The position numbers and the translations under genes were made by a program. Below, in pieces: positions 28,297 to 39,975 of a stretch of 64,000 bases of DNA (the first letter of the stretch is position 1; each line of letters opens with the position of its first letter). Source of the DNA: Streptomyces sp. ADI95-17 (GTDB taxonomy: Bacteria > Actinomycetota > Actinomycetes > Streptomycetales > Streptomycetaceae); assembly GCF_003846175.1 (NCBI RefSeq), contig NZ_ML123044.1:1332739-1396738 (forward strand), written 5' to 3'. The notes under the pieces were generated by a model that worked only from the letters and a program-made list of their open reading frames with translations, ran no database searches and was not told where the DNA came from.

Positions 28297-29796
28297 TTGT
28301 CCCACACGGCCACCGACACCGAACCGAGTCAGCCGCCACCCGAAGACGACCATGCCTTTTTCGGTCAGCCACGAGGGCTGATGACCCTGTCCGGCCTGGA
28401 GGTCTGGGAACGGTTCTCGTTCCTCGGCATGCAGGCGATCCTGGTCCTCTACTTCGCCGACACCGTCGCCCGCGGCGGCATGGGCATGGAGCCGGGTACC
28501 GCGGCCTCCGTCTCCGCCGCCTACGGCACCCTGGTCTACCTGGTCTCCGTCGCCGGCGGCTGGCTGGCCGACCGGATCCTCGGCTCCTACCGCGCCGTCC
28601 TGTACGGCGGAATCCTCATCGCCTGCGGGCATTACGCCATGGCGGTGCCCACCGACACCATGACGTGGGTCGGCCTCGGTCTGATCAGCGCCGGAACCGG
28701 TCTGCTCAAGCCCAATGTGGCGACCATGGTCGGCAAGCTCTACCGCACCGACGACGAGCGCCGCGACGCCGGCTTCGCCCTCTATTACATGGGCATCAAC
28801 ATCGGGGCGTTCCTCGGCCCGCTGGTCACCGGCTGGCTCGGGGACCACGCGAGCTGGCACTGGGGCTTCTCGGCCGCCGCCTTCGGCATGACGCTCGGTC
28901 TGATCCAGTACGTACTGGGCCGGCGTCACCTGGCCGGGCGAAAGCACAGCGCCGAATTCGCCCTGGCACCTGCACCCATGCGCCGCGCCATTCGGCTGAT
29001 CGCCGTCGGCGCCGTCGTGGTCGCCGCCCTCGCCACCGCGCTCGCCCTGGCGGGCTGGCTCACCATGGACCGCTTCGTCGACCTGCTCACCCTGATCTCG
29101 GTGATCGCACCGGTCGTCTACTTCGCGGTGATGTTCCGCAGCCCACAGGTGACCGCGGAGGAGCGCGGCAGGCTGCGCCCCTACGTGGTGCTGTTCCTGG
29201 CCTCCGTCGTCTTCAACTTCATCCTCTTCCAGGCGTACTCGACGATGATGCTGCTCGCGTCGACCAACGCCCGTACCGAGATCTTCGGTTTCCATTTCCC
29301 GGCGAGCTGGTACGCCTCCGCGCTCGGCGCCTTCGAGGTCGCGCTCGCCCCGGTGGTCGCCACCGTCTGGGCCCGGATGGGGCCGCGCCAGCCGCACGCC
29401 TCCAACAAGATCGCGATCGGGGTGATCCTCGGCGGGCTGTCCTTCCTGCTGATGGTGCTGCCGACCTCCGGGCACTCCGGCGACACCTACAAGATGGCCG
29501 CCTGGTGGATCGTCGGCTCGTACCTGCTGCTCGGTCTCGGCGACATCCTGCTGGAGACCTCCGGCATGTCCGCGACCACCAAGCTCGCCCCGAAGGCGTT
29601 CGCCAGCCAGACGATGGCGCTCTGGTTCCTCTCGCTGGCCCTCGCCAACGGCATCCAGGCCCAAGTCGTGAAGCTGTACGGCGAGGTCTCCAACCCCGCC
29701 TACTTCGGTGTCAATGGCGCGATCGCGGTGGTGGCCGGTGTGGCCGTCATCGCCGCCGCACCCTGGCTCAAGCGCACCATGCACCCCGTCCACTGA
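28297..29796 (+). CDS. POT-family proton-dependent oligopeptide transporter
   Basis: A 499-residue peptide:H+ symporter with about 14 membrane segments. The E1XXE2R motif region is LEVWERFSFLGMQAILVLYF (helix 1), followed by GWLADRILGSYRAVLYGG and the PTR2 signature FALYYMGINIGAFLGPLVTG. The start is an unusual TTG at 28297, chosen because AGGAG lies 8 bases upstream and the sequence SHTATDTEPSQPPP leads into the conserved DDHAFFGQPRGL. The next in-frame ATG (28381) would cut close to helix 1. The CocE-like hydrolase starts 9 bases after the stop, so import of peptides and their hydrolysis may be linked. Confidence 0.92.
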   Translation: MSHTATDTEPSQPPPEDDHAFFGQPRGLMTLSGLEVWERFSFLGMQAILVLYFADTVARGGMGMEPGTAASVSAAYGTLVYLVSVAGGWLADRILGSYRAVLYGGILIACGHYAMAVPTDTMTWVGLGLISAGTGLLKPNVATMVGKLYRTDDERRDAGFALYYMGINIGAFLGPLVTGWLGDHASWHWGFSAAAFGMTLGLIQYVLGRRHLAGRKHSAEFALAPAPMRRAIRLIAVGAVVVAALATALALAGWLTMDRFVDLLTLISVIAPVVYFAVMFRSPQVTAEERGRLRPYVVLFLASVVFNFILFQAYSTMMLLASTNARTEIFGFHFPASWYASALGAFEVALAPVVATVWARMGPRQPHASNKIAIGVILGGLSFLLMVLPTSGHSGDTYKMAAWWIVGSYLLLGLGDILLETSGMSATTKLAPKAFASQTMALWFLSLALANGIQAQVVKLYGEVSNPAYFGVNGAIAVVAGVAVIAAAPWLKRTMHPVH

Positions 29797-29805
29797 GGTA
29801 CCCCC

Positions 29806-31800
29806 ATGCACATCCGCACCGCATTCCCGTACGAAACCACCCATGAGGACGTCCGCATCCCGCTGCCGGACGGCACCCGGCTGTACGCCCGGATCTGGCG
29901 GCCCGTCACCGACGAGCCGGTGCCCGCGCTCCTCGAATACCTGCCCTACCGGCTGAGCGACTGGACGGCGCCGCGGGACTGGCAGCGCCACCCCTGGTAC
30001 GCGGGCCACGGCTATGCCTCCGTCCGGGTGGACGTGCGCGGACACGGCAACAGCGAGGGCCTTCCGGGTGACGAGTACGACGCGACGGAGCTGGCCGACG
30101 GTGTCGCCGTCATCCACTGGCTGGCCCAGCAGCCCTGGTGTTCCGGCCGGGTCGGCATGTTCGGCATCTCGTGGGGCGGCTTCAACTCGCTCCAGATCGC
30201 CGCGCTGGCCCCGGAGCCGTTGAAGGCGATCGTCACCGTCTGCTCGACCGACGACCGCTACGACAACGACGTCCACTACAAGGGCGGCTCGGTGCTCGGC
30301 GTCGACATGCACGCCTGGGCGGCCACCATGCTCGCCTTCGTCTCCCGGCCGCCGGACCCGGCGCAGGTCGGCGACGGCTGGAAGGACATGTGGCTGGAGC
30401 GGCTGGAGACCGTGGACCCCTTCATCCACACCTGGCTGGCGCACCAGACCCGCGACGACTACTGGAAGCACGGCAGCGTCTGCGAGGACTACTCCGCGAT
30501 CCGGGCGAACGTCCTCGCGGTGGGCGGCTGGCACGACCCGTACCGCGACACCGTCCTGCGGCTGGTCGAGCACCTGGGCCCCGGAAAGGTGCGCGGGCTG
30601 ATCGGGCCCTGGTCGCACCAGTACCCGGACCGCGGGCTGCCGCCGGGGCCGTCGATCGGCTTCCTCCAGGAGACGCTGCGCTGGTGGGACCAGCACCTGA
30701 AGGACAAGGACACCGGGGTCATGGCCGAGCCGCTGCTGCGGGCCTGGATCAGCAAGTCGCACCGTCCCGCGACGGTGTACGAGACGCTGCCGGGCCGCTG
30801 GGTCGGCGAGAACAGCTGGCCCTCCCCGAACGTCGCGCCGGTCGCGTACGCCCTCGGCGGCGGCCCGCAGATCGTCGACTCGCCGCAGCAGACCGGGCTG
30901 GACGCCGGGCGGTTCTTCCCGTTCGGCAACGACGCCGACCTGCCGCCCGACCAGCGCGACGAGGACGCCAAGTCGGTCTGCTTCGAGTTCCCGGTCGAGG
31001 ACGCCCCGATCGAGATCCTGGGCCGCCCCCGGGTGAAGCTGCGGATCCGGATGGACGTACCGCGCGGCCAGGCGATCGCCCGGCTCTGCGACGTCGCACC
31101 GGACGGCTCATCCACCCTGGTCACCCGGGGCGCGCTCAACCTGTCGGCCCGGGGCGGCCGCGACCGCGCGGAGGACTGGCCGGTGGGCGCCACCGAGGCC
31201 GTGACCTTCGAGCTGAACGGCATCGGGCACACCTTCCCGCCCGGCCACCGGATCAGGCTCGCGATCTCCTCCTCGTACTGGCCGTGGATCTGGCCGCAGG
31301 CCGGTTCGGTGGGCTTCACCCTGGACGCCGACGGCAGCCTCGTCGAACTGCCGGTGCGCCGGCCCGTCGAGGACCCGGCGATCCGGTTCGAGGAGCCGGA
31401 GCAGTCGGAGCCGCTCGGCGTCGTGTACCCGGTGACGCTCGACGAACAGCGCCCGGAGCGGCTGGTGGTCCGCGATGTCGCCAAGGGCGAATGGCGGCTG
31501 GAGGTCGACCCGCGCTACGGCGGCACCCGCGTCTACCCGGACGGCCTTGAGTTCACCGAGGACGCCCTGGAGACGTACACGATCCAGGAGAACGACCCGC
31601 TCTCCGCACGCACCCGCTCCGACTGGGCGATCCGGCTGCACCGGCCGGAGATGGCGTGGGACGTACGGGTGGAGACCCGCTCGGAGATCGGTGCGGACGA
31701 CACCGACTTCATCACCTCCAACGAGGTGGTCTGCAAGGAGGGCGGCGAGGTCGTCTTCCACCGCACCTGGGAGAAGCGGATCCCGCGCACGGCGGGCTGA
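29806..31800 (+). CDS. CocE/NonD-family serine hydrolase (X-Pro dipeptidyl-peptidase type)
   Basis: A 664-residue alpha/beta hydrolase of the S15 type. The nucleophile elbow is GISWGG with S122; the oxyanion tyrosine region is EYLPYRLSDW (about 44-53); the catalytic aspartate and histidine are probably in GGWHDPYRDT and GPWSHQYPDR. A cap domain follows, and a C-terminal jelly-roll (about 400-660) contains LRIRMDVPRGQAIARLCDVA and FPPGHRIRLAISSSYWPW. No signal peptide is seen, so it acts in the cytosol. It starts 9 bases after the POT peptide transporter, and the two probably form an operon for uptake and cleavage of peptides or esters. A strong hairpin follows. Confidence 0.92.
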   Translation: MHIRTAFPYETTHEDVRIPLPDGTRLYARIWRPVTDEPVPALLEYLPYRLSDWTAPRDWQRHPWYAGHGYASVRVDVRGHGNSEGLPGDEYDATELADGVAVIHWLAQQPWCSGRVGMFGISWGGFNSLQIAALAPEPLKAIVTVCSTDDRYDNDVHYKGGSVLGVDMHAWAATMLAFVSRPPDPAQVGDGWKDMWLERLETVDPFIHTWLAHQTRDDYWKHGSVCEDYSAIRANVLAVGGWHDPYRDTVLRLVEHLGPGKVRGLIGPWSHQYPDRGLPPGPSIGFLQETLRWWDQHLKDKDTGVMAEPLLRAWISKSHRPATVYETLPGRWVGENSWPSPNVAPVAYALGGGPQIVDSPQQTGLDAGRFFPFGNDADLPPDQRDEDAKSVCFEFPVEDAPIEILGRPRVKLRIRMDVPRGQAIARLCDVAPDGSSTLVTRGALNLSARGGRDRAEDWPVGATEAVTFELNGIGHTFPPGHRIRLAISSSYWPWIWPQAGSVGFTLDADGSLVELPVRRPVEDPAIRFEEPEQSEPLGVVYPVTLDEQRPERLVVRDVAKGEWRLEVDPRYGGTRVYPDGLEFTEDALETYTIQENDPLSARTRSDWAIRLHRPEMAWDVRVETRSEIGADDTDFITSNEVVCKEGGEVVFHRTWEKRIPRTAG

Positions 31801-31819
31801 CAGCGCCCGCCGCCGCCCA

Positions 31820-31850
31820 CCGCCGTGCCCCGGACACCGGGGCACGGCGG
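31820..31850 (+). terminator. Perfect 14-bp hairpin terminator after the POT-CocE pair
   Basis: CCGCCGTGCCCCGG (31820-31833) and its exact complement (31837-31850) enclose the triloop ACA, 19 bases after the hydrolase stop. Confidence 0.85.
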
Positions 31851-31948
31851 AACTTTCCGGGCATCACGGGCAGTTGGGGCTCTCCCGCGAGCAGGCGGCG
31901 CCGACGTAACGTGTCCCCCAAGCGACCTGGAAAGCGAGGCAGCAACAC

Positions 31949-33178
31949 ATGCCCGAGCAGAGCAGCCCGCTCGATCTGGCCGAGGGCGACCCCTTCGGTC
32001 CGCACAACCTTCCCTACGGAGTGTTCTCCACCCCCGATCACCCCGAGGACCGCCGGGTCGGCGTCCGCATCGGCGACCACGTACTGGACGCCGGAGCCGC
32101 GGCGCACGCGCTCGGTTCGCCCTACGCGCAGCTCCTCGCGCAGCCGGACCTCACCGCGCTGCTGTCGGCCGGCCGGACCGCCTGGCGGGACGTCCGGCGG
32201 GCGCTGACCGCGTGGGTGACGGTCCCGGCCCACCGCGCGGACGTCGAGCCCCTGCTGCACCCCGTCGATGCCGTGACGCTCCATCTTCCGTACGCGGTCG
32301 CGGACTACGTCGACTTCTACGCGAGCGAGAACCACGCCACCAACGTCGGGCAGATCTTCCGGCCGAACGCCGAGGCGCTGACGCCCAACTGGAAGCACCT
32401 CCCGATCGGTTACCACGGCCGGTCCGGCACCGTCGTGGTCTCGGGCACGGGCGTGGTGCGCCCGTCCGGCCAGCGCAAGGCACCGGCCGACGCGGCCCCC
32501 GTCTTCGGCCCCTCCGTGAAGCTGGACATCGAGGCCGAGGTCGGCTTCGTCGTCGGCGTGGGCTCCGAGCAGGGCCGCCCGGTCCCGCTCACCGACTTCC
32601 GCGACCACGTCTTCGGGCTCTGCCTGCTCAACGACTGGTCGGCGCGGGACATCCAGGCCTGGGAGTACGTGCCGCTCGGCCCGTTCCTCGGCAAGTCCTT
32701 CGCCACCTCCGTATCGGCCTGGGTGACGCCGCTGGAGGCCCTGGAGTCGGCCCGCATCGCGCCCCCGGCCCGCGACTTCCCGCTGCTCCCCTATCTGGAG
32801 GACGCCGACGAGGACGAGGACGGCGGCCTCGACCTGCGGATCTCCGTCGCGATCAACGGGCAGGTGGTCGCCGAGCCGCCGTTCGCCACCATGTACTGGA
32901 CGGCGGCCCAGATGCTGGCCCAGATGACGGTGAACGGCGCTTCGCTGCGCACCGGCGATCTGTTCGGCTCCGGCACGGTCAGCGGCGCCGAGCCCGGACA
33001 GCGCGGCTCCCTCCTGGAGCTGACCTGGAACGGCCGTGACCCGCTGGACCTCCCGGACGGCAAGCGCACCTTCCTGGAGGACGGCGACACGGTGACGATG
33101 ACCGCCTGGGCGCCGGGGCCGGACGGCACCCGGGTCGGCCTCGGCGAGGTCACCGGGCAGATCGTGCCCGCGTCATGA
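31949..33178 (+). CDS. fahA: Fumarylacetoacetase
   Basis: The last enzyme of tyrosine/homogentisate breakdown, hydrolysing fumarylacetoacetate to fumarate and acetoacetate. The 409-residue protein has the N-terminal FAH_N domain (GPHNLPYGVFSTPD) and the catalytic domain with YVDFYASENHATNVGQIFRP (metal aspartate and catalytic histidine), KLDIEAEVGFVVG (two metal glutamates), LNDWSARDIQAWEYVPLGPF and LGKSFATS (lysine). Length and motifs match the family well. The ATG at 31949 has GAGG upstream. GPP34 overlaps the stop by 4 bases. Other homogentisate-pathway genes are not in the window. Confidence 0.95.
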   Translation: MPEQSSPLDLAEGDPFGPHNLPYGVFSTPDHPEDRRVGVRIGDHVLDAGAAAHALGSPYAQLLAQPDLTALLSAGRTAWRDVRRALTAWVTVPAHRADVEPLLHPVDAVTLHLPYAVADYVDFYASENHATNVGQIFRPNAEALTPNWKHLPIGYHGRSGTVVVSGTGVVRPSGQRKAPADAAPVFGPSVKLDIEAEVGFVVGVGSEQGRPVPLTDFRDHVFGLCLLNDWSARDIQAWEYVPLGPFLGKSFATSVSAWVTPLEALESARIAPPARDFPLLPYLEDADEDEDGGLDLRISVAINGQVVAEPPFATMYWTAAQMLAQMTVNGASLRTGDLFGSGTVSGAEPGQRGSLLELTWNGRDPLDLPDGKRTFLEDGDTVTMTAWAPGPDGTRVGLGEVTGQIVPAS

Positions 33179-33861
33179 CCCCGCCCGCCCTCGAACTCAC
33201 GCTCCCCGAGGAACTGCTGCTGCTCGCGCTGGACCCGCTGCGCGGCAAGCCGTACTGCGCCGGCCGTTCCCTGGAGTACGGGACGGCGGGCGCGGTCCTG
33301 TGGGAGCTGGAGTTCCAGGGCCGGGTCACCGGTCAGGGCGGCCGGATACGGGTGCTGAACCCGCTCGCTCCCCCGGACCCGCTGCTCGCCCACGTCCTGG
33401 AGAGCCTGTCGGCCCCGGGCACGGGCGGGCCCGCGGGCGACACCGACACCCGGCGGTGGGTCCGGCAGACCGGCCGGTACGTCCAGGAACTGTGCCTGGA
33501 ACACCTGGTGCGCCGCTCGGTCCTGCGCAGGGAGACCCACCGCTTCCTCGGCCTGCTGCCGTACCACCGGCACCCGGCGGCGGACCCGGCCCTGTCGCTC
33601 GCCGTCCGCGACCGCTTCACGGCCGCCGAGGCCGCCGGCTTCCCGGACCCGCGCGGCCGGACCCTGGCCGCCCTGGTCTCGGCGGTCGGCCTGTCGGGCG
33701 CGGTCGCCCGGGGCGGCCTGCGGCAGCGTTGGGCGATGTACAACCTGGTGACCGAGGAGTGGACCGCGGAAGCGGTGCACCGGAACGTCCGCCAGGACCG
33801 GGCCAACCGCAACCGCAGGATGAGATACAGCAGCGGCGGCGGGAGCTCCGGGGGCGACTGA
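33175..33861 (+). CDS. GOLPH3/VPS74 (GPP34)-family protein
   Basis: A 228-residue soluble protein of the bacterial GPP34 family. LTLPEELLLLALDPLRGKPY (about 9-28) is the conserved first helix. LEYGTAGAVLWELEFQGRV, and the late LAALVSAVGLSGAVARGGLR, WAMYNLVTEEW, follow the family order. Eukaryotic members bind phosphatidylinositol-4-phosphate at Golgi membranes; the role of bacterial members is unknown and often linked to membrane-associated secondary functions. The ATG at 33175 overlaps the fumarylacetoacetase stop (ATGA), so it is co-translated. The C-terminus is a Ser/Gly tail (SSGGGSSGGD). Confidence 0.9.
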   Translation: MTPPALELTLPEELLLLALDPLRGKPYCAGRSLEYGTAGAVLWELEFQGRVTGQGGRIRVLNPLAPPDPLLAHVLESLSAPGTGGPAGDTDTRRWVRQTGRYVQELCLEHLVRRSVLRRETHRFLGLLPYHRHPAADPALSLAVRDRFTAAEAAGFPDPRGRTLAALVSAVGLSGAVARGGLRQRWAMYNLVTEEWTAEAVHRNVRQDRANRNRRMRYSSGGGSSGGD

Positions 33862-33970
33862 GGGGGGCGGGTCAGCTTCGCACGGGCGTTCACACGTTCG
33901 GGGGAGCCCTCTCCCGTTCCCGGCGGATACGCTGGAAAGTCCCACGAGACTCTGCGTCATGGGAGCACTG

Positions 33971-34585
33971 ATGAGCGTCGAACCCGAGGCCCCCGAGCCG
34001 CGGTGGGCGGTTCCGCCCGTGGGCGGCTGGACCGCCGATGACCTGGACACACTCCCGAATCTGCCTCCGCACACGGAGCTGATCGACGGGAGCCTTGTTT
34101 TCGTGAGTCCGCAGACCCTCTTCCACCTGCGAACGGTCGATTTCTTCAATTGGCAGCTGCAGTCGCTGGTGCCGCACGAATTCGAAGTCGTGCGCGAGTT
34201 CACCATCGACATCGACCGCTACAACCGGCCCGAGCCCGATGTGATCGTCGTGGACGGCGAGATCATCCAGGACCCGAACCAGACCCGCTTCCCCGCCGAG
34301 TCCGTACAGCTGGCCATCGAGGTCGTCTCCCCGGAATCCCTGACCCGGGACCGGGAGACCAAGCCCGTGAAGTACGCGCGGGCGAAGATCCCGCACTACT
34401 GGCGGGTGGAGAACCACGACGGCCGGGCGGTGGTCTACGTCTTCGAGCTGGAGCCGTCGACCGGGGCCTACACCTCCACCGGCATCTTCCACGACCGGAT
34501 GAAGGTCTCCGTCCCCTTCCCCGTCGATCTCGACCTCACCGCGATCACCGCTCGCCGCCGGGCGGCGGACCCGGCCCCGGAGTAG
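33971..34585 (+). CDS. Uma2-family (DUF820) PD-(D/E)XK nuclease-like protein
   Basis: A 204-residue protein of the Uma2 family, which is expanded in actinobacteria and cyanobacteria. The nuclease core appears as HTELIDGSLVFVSP (glutamate), NRPEPDVIVVDGEI (PD motif), LAIEVVSPESLTRD (E-X-V) and KPVKYARAKIPHYWRVEN (lysine). The ATG at 33971 has GGGAG 5 bases before it; an ATG at 33959 would add four residues. Such genes are usually solitary, as here, and their role is unclear; transposon-derived restriction activity has been proposed. It is convergent with recQ. Confidence 0.9.
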   Translation: MSVEPEAPEPRWAVPPVGGWTADDLDTLPNLPPHTELIDGSLVFVSPQTLFHLRTVDFFNWQLQSLVPHEFEVVREFTIDIDRYNRPEPDVIVVDGEIIQDPNQTRFPAESVQLAIEVVSPESLTRDRETKPVKYARAKIPHYWRVENHDGRAVVYVFELEPSTGAYTSTGIFHDRMKVSVPFPVDLDLTAITARRRAADPAPE

Positions 34586-34615
34586 ACCGGTCCGCAGCGC
34601 CGCCCGGCCCCGCGC

Positions 34616-36598
<1,983 letters not shown>

Positions 36599-36676
36599 CG
36601 CTCTGTCCCCCGGGTCCGTCCCGCTCTGGTCCGTGTTGCCGCCGTCCCCTGCCACGATAGGCGCCGCGTACGACAA

Positions 36677-36712
36677 CGCCGGACGGGCTTGACTTCTCAA
36701 GCCCGTCCGGCG
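36677..36712 (-). terminator. Perfect 16-bp terminator at the end of the nuo operon
   Basis: CGCCGGACGGGCTTGA (36677-36692) and its exact complement (36697-36712) enclose the tetraloop CTTC. It lies 25 bases beyond the nuoN stop and upstream of recQ, so it should separate the two transcripts. The CGCCGGACGGGCT core is shared with the korB terminator. Confidence 0.88.
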
Positions 36713-36737
36713 GCGGTCGCTGCTGTGCGTCGGTGCG

Positions 36738-38402
36738 CTACCTCACGAAGACTCCCGCCTGGCTCGCCAGGTCCAGGAAGTACTGCGGGGCCAGGCCCAG
36801 CACCAGCGTGACCGCGACACCCACCGCGATCGTCGTCATCGTCAGCGGGGACGGGACGGCGACCGTGGGGCCGTCCGCCTTCGGCTCGCTGAAGAACATC
36901 AGCACGATGACCCGGATGTAGAAGAACGCGGCGATCGCCGAGGAGATCACACCGACCACGACCAGTCCGCCCGCGCCGCCGTCCGCCGCCGCCTTGAACA
37001 CGGCGAACTTCCCGGAGAACCCGGAGGTGAGCGGGATACCGGCGAAGGCCAGCAGGAACACCGCGAAGACCGCGGCGACCAGCGGCGAGCGCCGGCCGAG
37101 CCCGGCCCACTTCGACAGGTGCGTCGCCTCGCCGCCCGCGTCCCGCACCAGGGTGACGACGGCGAACGCGCCGACCGTCACGAAGGAGTACGCGCCCAGG
37201 TAGAAGAGGACCGACGAGATGCCGTCCGGGGTCGTCGCGATCACACCGGCGAGGATGAATCCGGCGTGGGCGATCGAGGAGTAGGCCAGCAGCCGCTTGA
37301 TGTCGGTCTGGGTGATGGCGACGATCGCCCCGCCCAGCATCGTGACGATCGCGACGGCCCACATGACCGGACGCCAGTCCCAGGCGAGGCCCGGCAGCAC
37401 CACGTACAGCAGGCGCAGCAGCGCGCCGAACGCGGCGACCTTGGTGGCCGCGGCCATGAAGCCGGTGACCGGGGTCGGGGCGCCCTGGTAGACGTCCGGG
37501 GTCCACATGTGGAACGGGACGGCGCCGACCTTGAAGAGCAGCCCGGTCAGGATCATCGCGCCGCCGATCAGGAGCAGCGCGTCGTTGCCCATGGTGTCGG
37601 CGAGCGCGGGGTCGATCTTGGTGACGGCGCCGTCGACCACGTCGGCGATGGCCGCGTACGAGACGGAGCCCGCGTACCCGTAGAGCAGGGCGATCCCGAA
37701 GAGCAGGAACGCCGAGGAGAAGGCGCCGAGCAGGAAGTACTTCACCGCAGCCTCCTGCGACATCAGCCGCTTGCGGCGGGCGACGGCGCACAGGAGGTAG
37801 AGCGGGAGGGAGAAGACCTCCAGGGCCACGAAGAGCGTCAGCAGATCGTTGGCCGCGGGGAACACCAGCATGCCGGCCACCGAGAAGAGGACCAGCGGGA
37901 AGACCTCGGTGGTGGTGAAGCCGGCCTTGACCGCGGCCTTCTCGCTGTCGCTGCCGGGGACCGAGGCGGCCTGGGCGGCGAAGGAGTCGACGTGGTTGCC
38001 GTGTGCGGCGGGGTCGAGCCGCCGCTCGGCGAAGGTGAAGACGGCGACCAGTGAGGTCAGCAGGATGGTGCCCTGAAGGAAGAGCGTCGGCCCGTCGATC
38101 GCGACGGCGCCCATCGCGGCGATGTGCGCCTTCGTCGTGCCGTATCCGCCGGCCGCCAGTCCGACGACCGCGGCGAACGCGGCGGCCAGGGCGACGACCG
38201 TGAGGAAGACCTGCGTGTAATACCGGGCCCGGCGCGGCACGAAGGCCTCGACGAGTACGCCCACGACGGCGACACCGATCACGATGAGGACCGGGGCCAG
38301 CTGGGTGTACTCGATGACCGGGGCCTTGAACTTCTCGACCGGGGCGGCCGATGTCACCCCGCCCGCCATTGTCCACAAGCTGTGGACAGCTGTTGCGCTC
38401 AC
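36738..38402 (-). CDS. nuoN: NADH-quinone oxidoreductase subunit N
   Basis: An antiporter-like, proton-pumping membrane subunit of complex I. The 554-residue protein has 14 predicted helices, with the conserved glutamate-bearing helix ([17 protein letters not shown]), the lysine of [20 protein letters not shown] and the later [20 protein letters not shown]. The GTG start at 38402 overlaps the nuoM stop (GTGA). It is the last gene of the nuo operon and is followed by a strong terminator. A 50-residue N-terminal extension relative to E. coli NuoN is usual in actinobacteria. Confidence 0.96.
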   Translation of the reverse strand: MSATAVHSLWTMAGGVTSAAPVEKFKAPVIEYTQLAPVLIVIGVAVVGVLVEAFVPRRARYYTQVFLTVVALAAAFAAVVGLAAGGYGTTKAHIAAMGAVAIDGPTLFLQGTILLTSLVAVFTFAERRLDPAAHGNHVDSFAAQAASVPGSDSEKAAVKAGFTTTEVFPLVLFSVAGMLVFPAANDLLTLFVALEVFSLPLYLLCAVARRKRLMSQEAAVKYFLLGAFSSAFLLFGIALLYGYAGSVSYAAIADVVDGAVTKIDPALADTMGNDALLLIGGAMILTGLLFKVGAVPFHMWTPDVYQGAPTPVTGFMAAATKVAAFGALLRLLYVVLPGLAWDWRPVMWAVAIVTMLGGAIVAITQTDIKRLLAYSSIAHAGFILAGVIATTPDGISSVLFYLGAYSFVTVGAFAVVTLVRDAGGEATHLSKWAGLGRRSPLVAAVFAVFLLAFAGIPLTSGFSGKFAVFKAAADGGAGGLVVVGVISSAIAAFFYIRVIVLMFFSEPKADGPTVAVPSPLTMTTIAVGVAVTLVLGLAPQYFLDLASQAGVFVR

Positions 38403-39970
38403 TTGGCGGCCTCCACCTCAGGCTGGGGGTCCTTCTTCTGGACGTCCGACATGGTGTGCTGCACCGCCGGGTTGACGATCTCCGTCAGCGGCTTCGGATA
38501 GACACCCAGGAAGAGCAGCAGCGCGATCAGCGGCAGGACCACCGCCAGCTCCCGGACCTTGAGGTCCGCCATGCCCTGGACCTCGGCCTTCACCGGGCCG
38601 GTCATCGTCCGCTGGTAGAGGACGAGGACGTAGAGCGCGGCGAGCACGATGCCGGTCGTGGCGATGATGCCCGCCGCCGGGTACGCGCTGAACGCGCCGA
38701 CCAGGACCAGGAACTCACTGACGAACGGGGCGAGTCCGGGCAGCGACAGGGTGGCCAGACCGCCGATCAGGAAGGTGCCGGCCAGGATCGGCGCCACCTT
38801 CTGCACCCCGCCGTAGTCGGCGATGAGCCGCGAACCGCGCCGGGTGATCAGGAAGCCCGCCACCAGCATCAGCGCGGCGGTCGAGATCCCGTGGTTGACC
38901 ATGTAGAGCGTGGCACCGGACTGGCCCTGGCTGGTCATCGCGAAGATGCCCAGGATGATGAAGCCGAAGTGCGAGATCGACGCGTAGGCGATCAGGCGCT
39001 TGATGTCTCGCTGGCCGACGGCGAGCAGCGCCCCGTACACGATGCTGATCAGCGCCAGGACGATGATCACCGGCGTCGCCCACTTGCTGGCCTCCGGGAA
39101 GAGCTGGAGGCAGAAGCGGAGCATCGCGAAGGTGCCGACCTTGTCGACGACCGCGGTGATCAGGACGGCGACCGGGGAGGTCGCCTCGCCCATCGCGTTG
39201 GGCAGCCAGGTGTGCAGCGGCCACAGCGGGGCCTTCACCGCGAAGGCGAAGAAGAACCCGAGGAACAGCCAGCGCTCGGTGCCGGTCGCCATGGAGAGCG
39301 AGCCGTTGGCGCGGGCCTCGGCGATCTCGGAGAGCGAGAACGTCCCCGCGACCACGTAGAGCCCGATCACGGCGGCCAGCATGATGAGCCCGCCGACCAG
39401 GTTGTAGAGCAGGAACTTCACCGCGGCGTAGGAGCGCTGCGCCGCCGCGTTCTCGTCGCTGCCGGTGTGCGCCCGGTCCCCGAAGCCGCCGATGAGGAAG
39501 TACATCGGGATGAGCATGGCTTCGAAGAGGATGTAGAAGAGGAAGACGTCGGTGGCCTCGAAGGAGAGGATCACCATCGCTTCGACCATCAGGATCAGGG
39601 CGAAGAAGCCCTGGGTCGGGCGCCAGCGCGAGGACTTCGTCTCCAGGGGGTCGGCGTCGTGCCAGCCGGCCAGGATGACGAAGGGGATCAGCAGGGCGGT
39701 GAGCGCCATGAGCGCCACCCCGATGCCGTCCACGCCCAGTTCGTACCGGACGCCGAAGTCCTTGATCCAGGCGTGCGATTCGGTGAGCTGGTAGCGGTCG
39801 CCGCCGGGCTCGAAGCGGGCGAGCGCGATGCCCGCCAGGACGAGGGTGGCGAGCGAGAAGACCAGCGCCAGCCATTTGGCGGTGGTGCGCCGGGCGGCCG
39901 GGACGGCGGCGGTGGCGACCGCGCCGATCGCCGGGAGCGCCGCCGTCGCTGTCAGGAGGGGAAAGGACAT
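38399..39970 (-). CDS. nuoM: NADH-quinone oxidoreductase subunit M
   Basis: A 523-residue antiporter-like subunit of the membrane arm. Signature segments are MLIPMYFLIGGFGDR, the lysine helix YAAVKFLLYNLVGGLIMLAA, FAFAVKAPLWPLHTWLPNAM and VGQRDIKRLIAYASISHFGF. The start at 39970 has AAAGGA-like sequence nearby and lies 6 bases after the nuoL stop. nuoN begins in its stop codon. The protein is predicted to carry one of the proton channels. Confidence 0.97.
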   Translation of the reverse strand: MSFPLLTATAALPAIGAVATAAVPAARRTTAKWLALVFSLATLVLAGIALARFEPGGDRYQLTESHAWIKDFGVRYELGVDGIGVALMALTALLIPFVILAGWHDADPLETKSSRWRPTQGFFALILMVEAMVILSFEATDVFLFYILFEAMLIPMYFLIGGFGDRAHTGSDENAAAQRSYAAVKFLLYNLVGGLIMLAAVIGLYVVAGTFSLSEIAEARANGSLSMATGTERWLFLGFFFAFAVKAPLWPLHTWLPNAMGEATSPVAVLITAVVDKVGTFAMLRFCLQLFPEASKWATPVIIVLALISIVYGALLAVGQRDIKRLIAYASISHFGFIILGIFAMTSQGQSGATLYMVNHGISTAALMLVAGFLITRRGSRLIADYGGVQKVAPILAGTFLIGGLATLSLPGLAPFVSEFLVLVGAFSAYPAAGIIATTGIVLAALYVLVLYQRTMTGPVKAEVQGMADLKVRELAVVLPLIALLLFLGVYPKPLTEIVNPAVQHTMSDVQKKDPQPEVEAAK

Positions 39971-39975
39971 GGTGA

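Noticed and set aside
24529..29796. A 1755-codon open frame on the plus strand
   Set aside because: Only its last 499 codons are real (POT transporter). The rest runs antisense through the ABC, LolA-like and polyprenyl synthase genes, a common effect of high GC.
33971..34585. Uma2 protein as part of a restriction or defence system
   Set aside because: It is solitary, with no methylase or other defence gene nearby, so no system is claimed.
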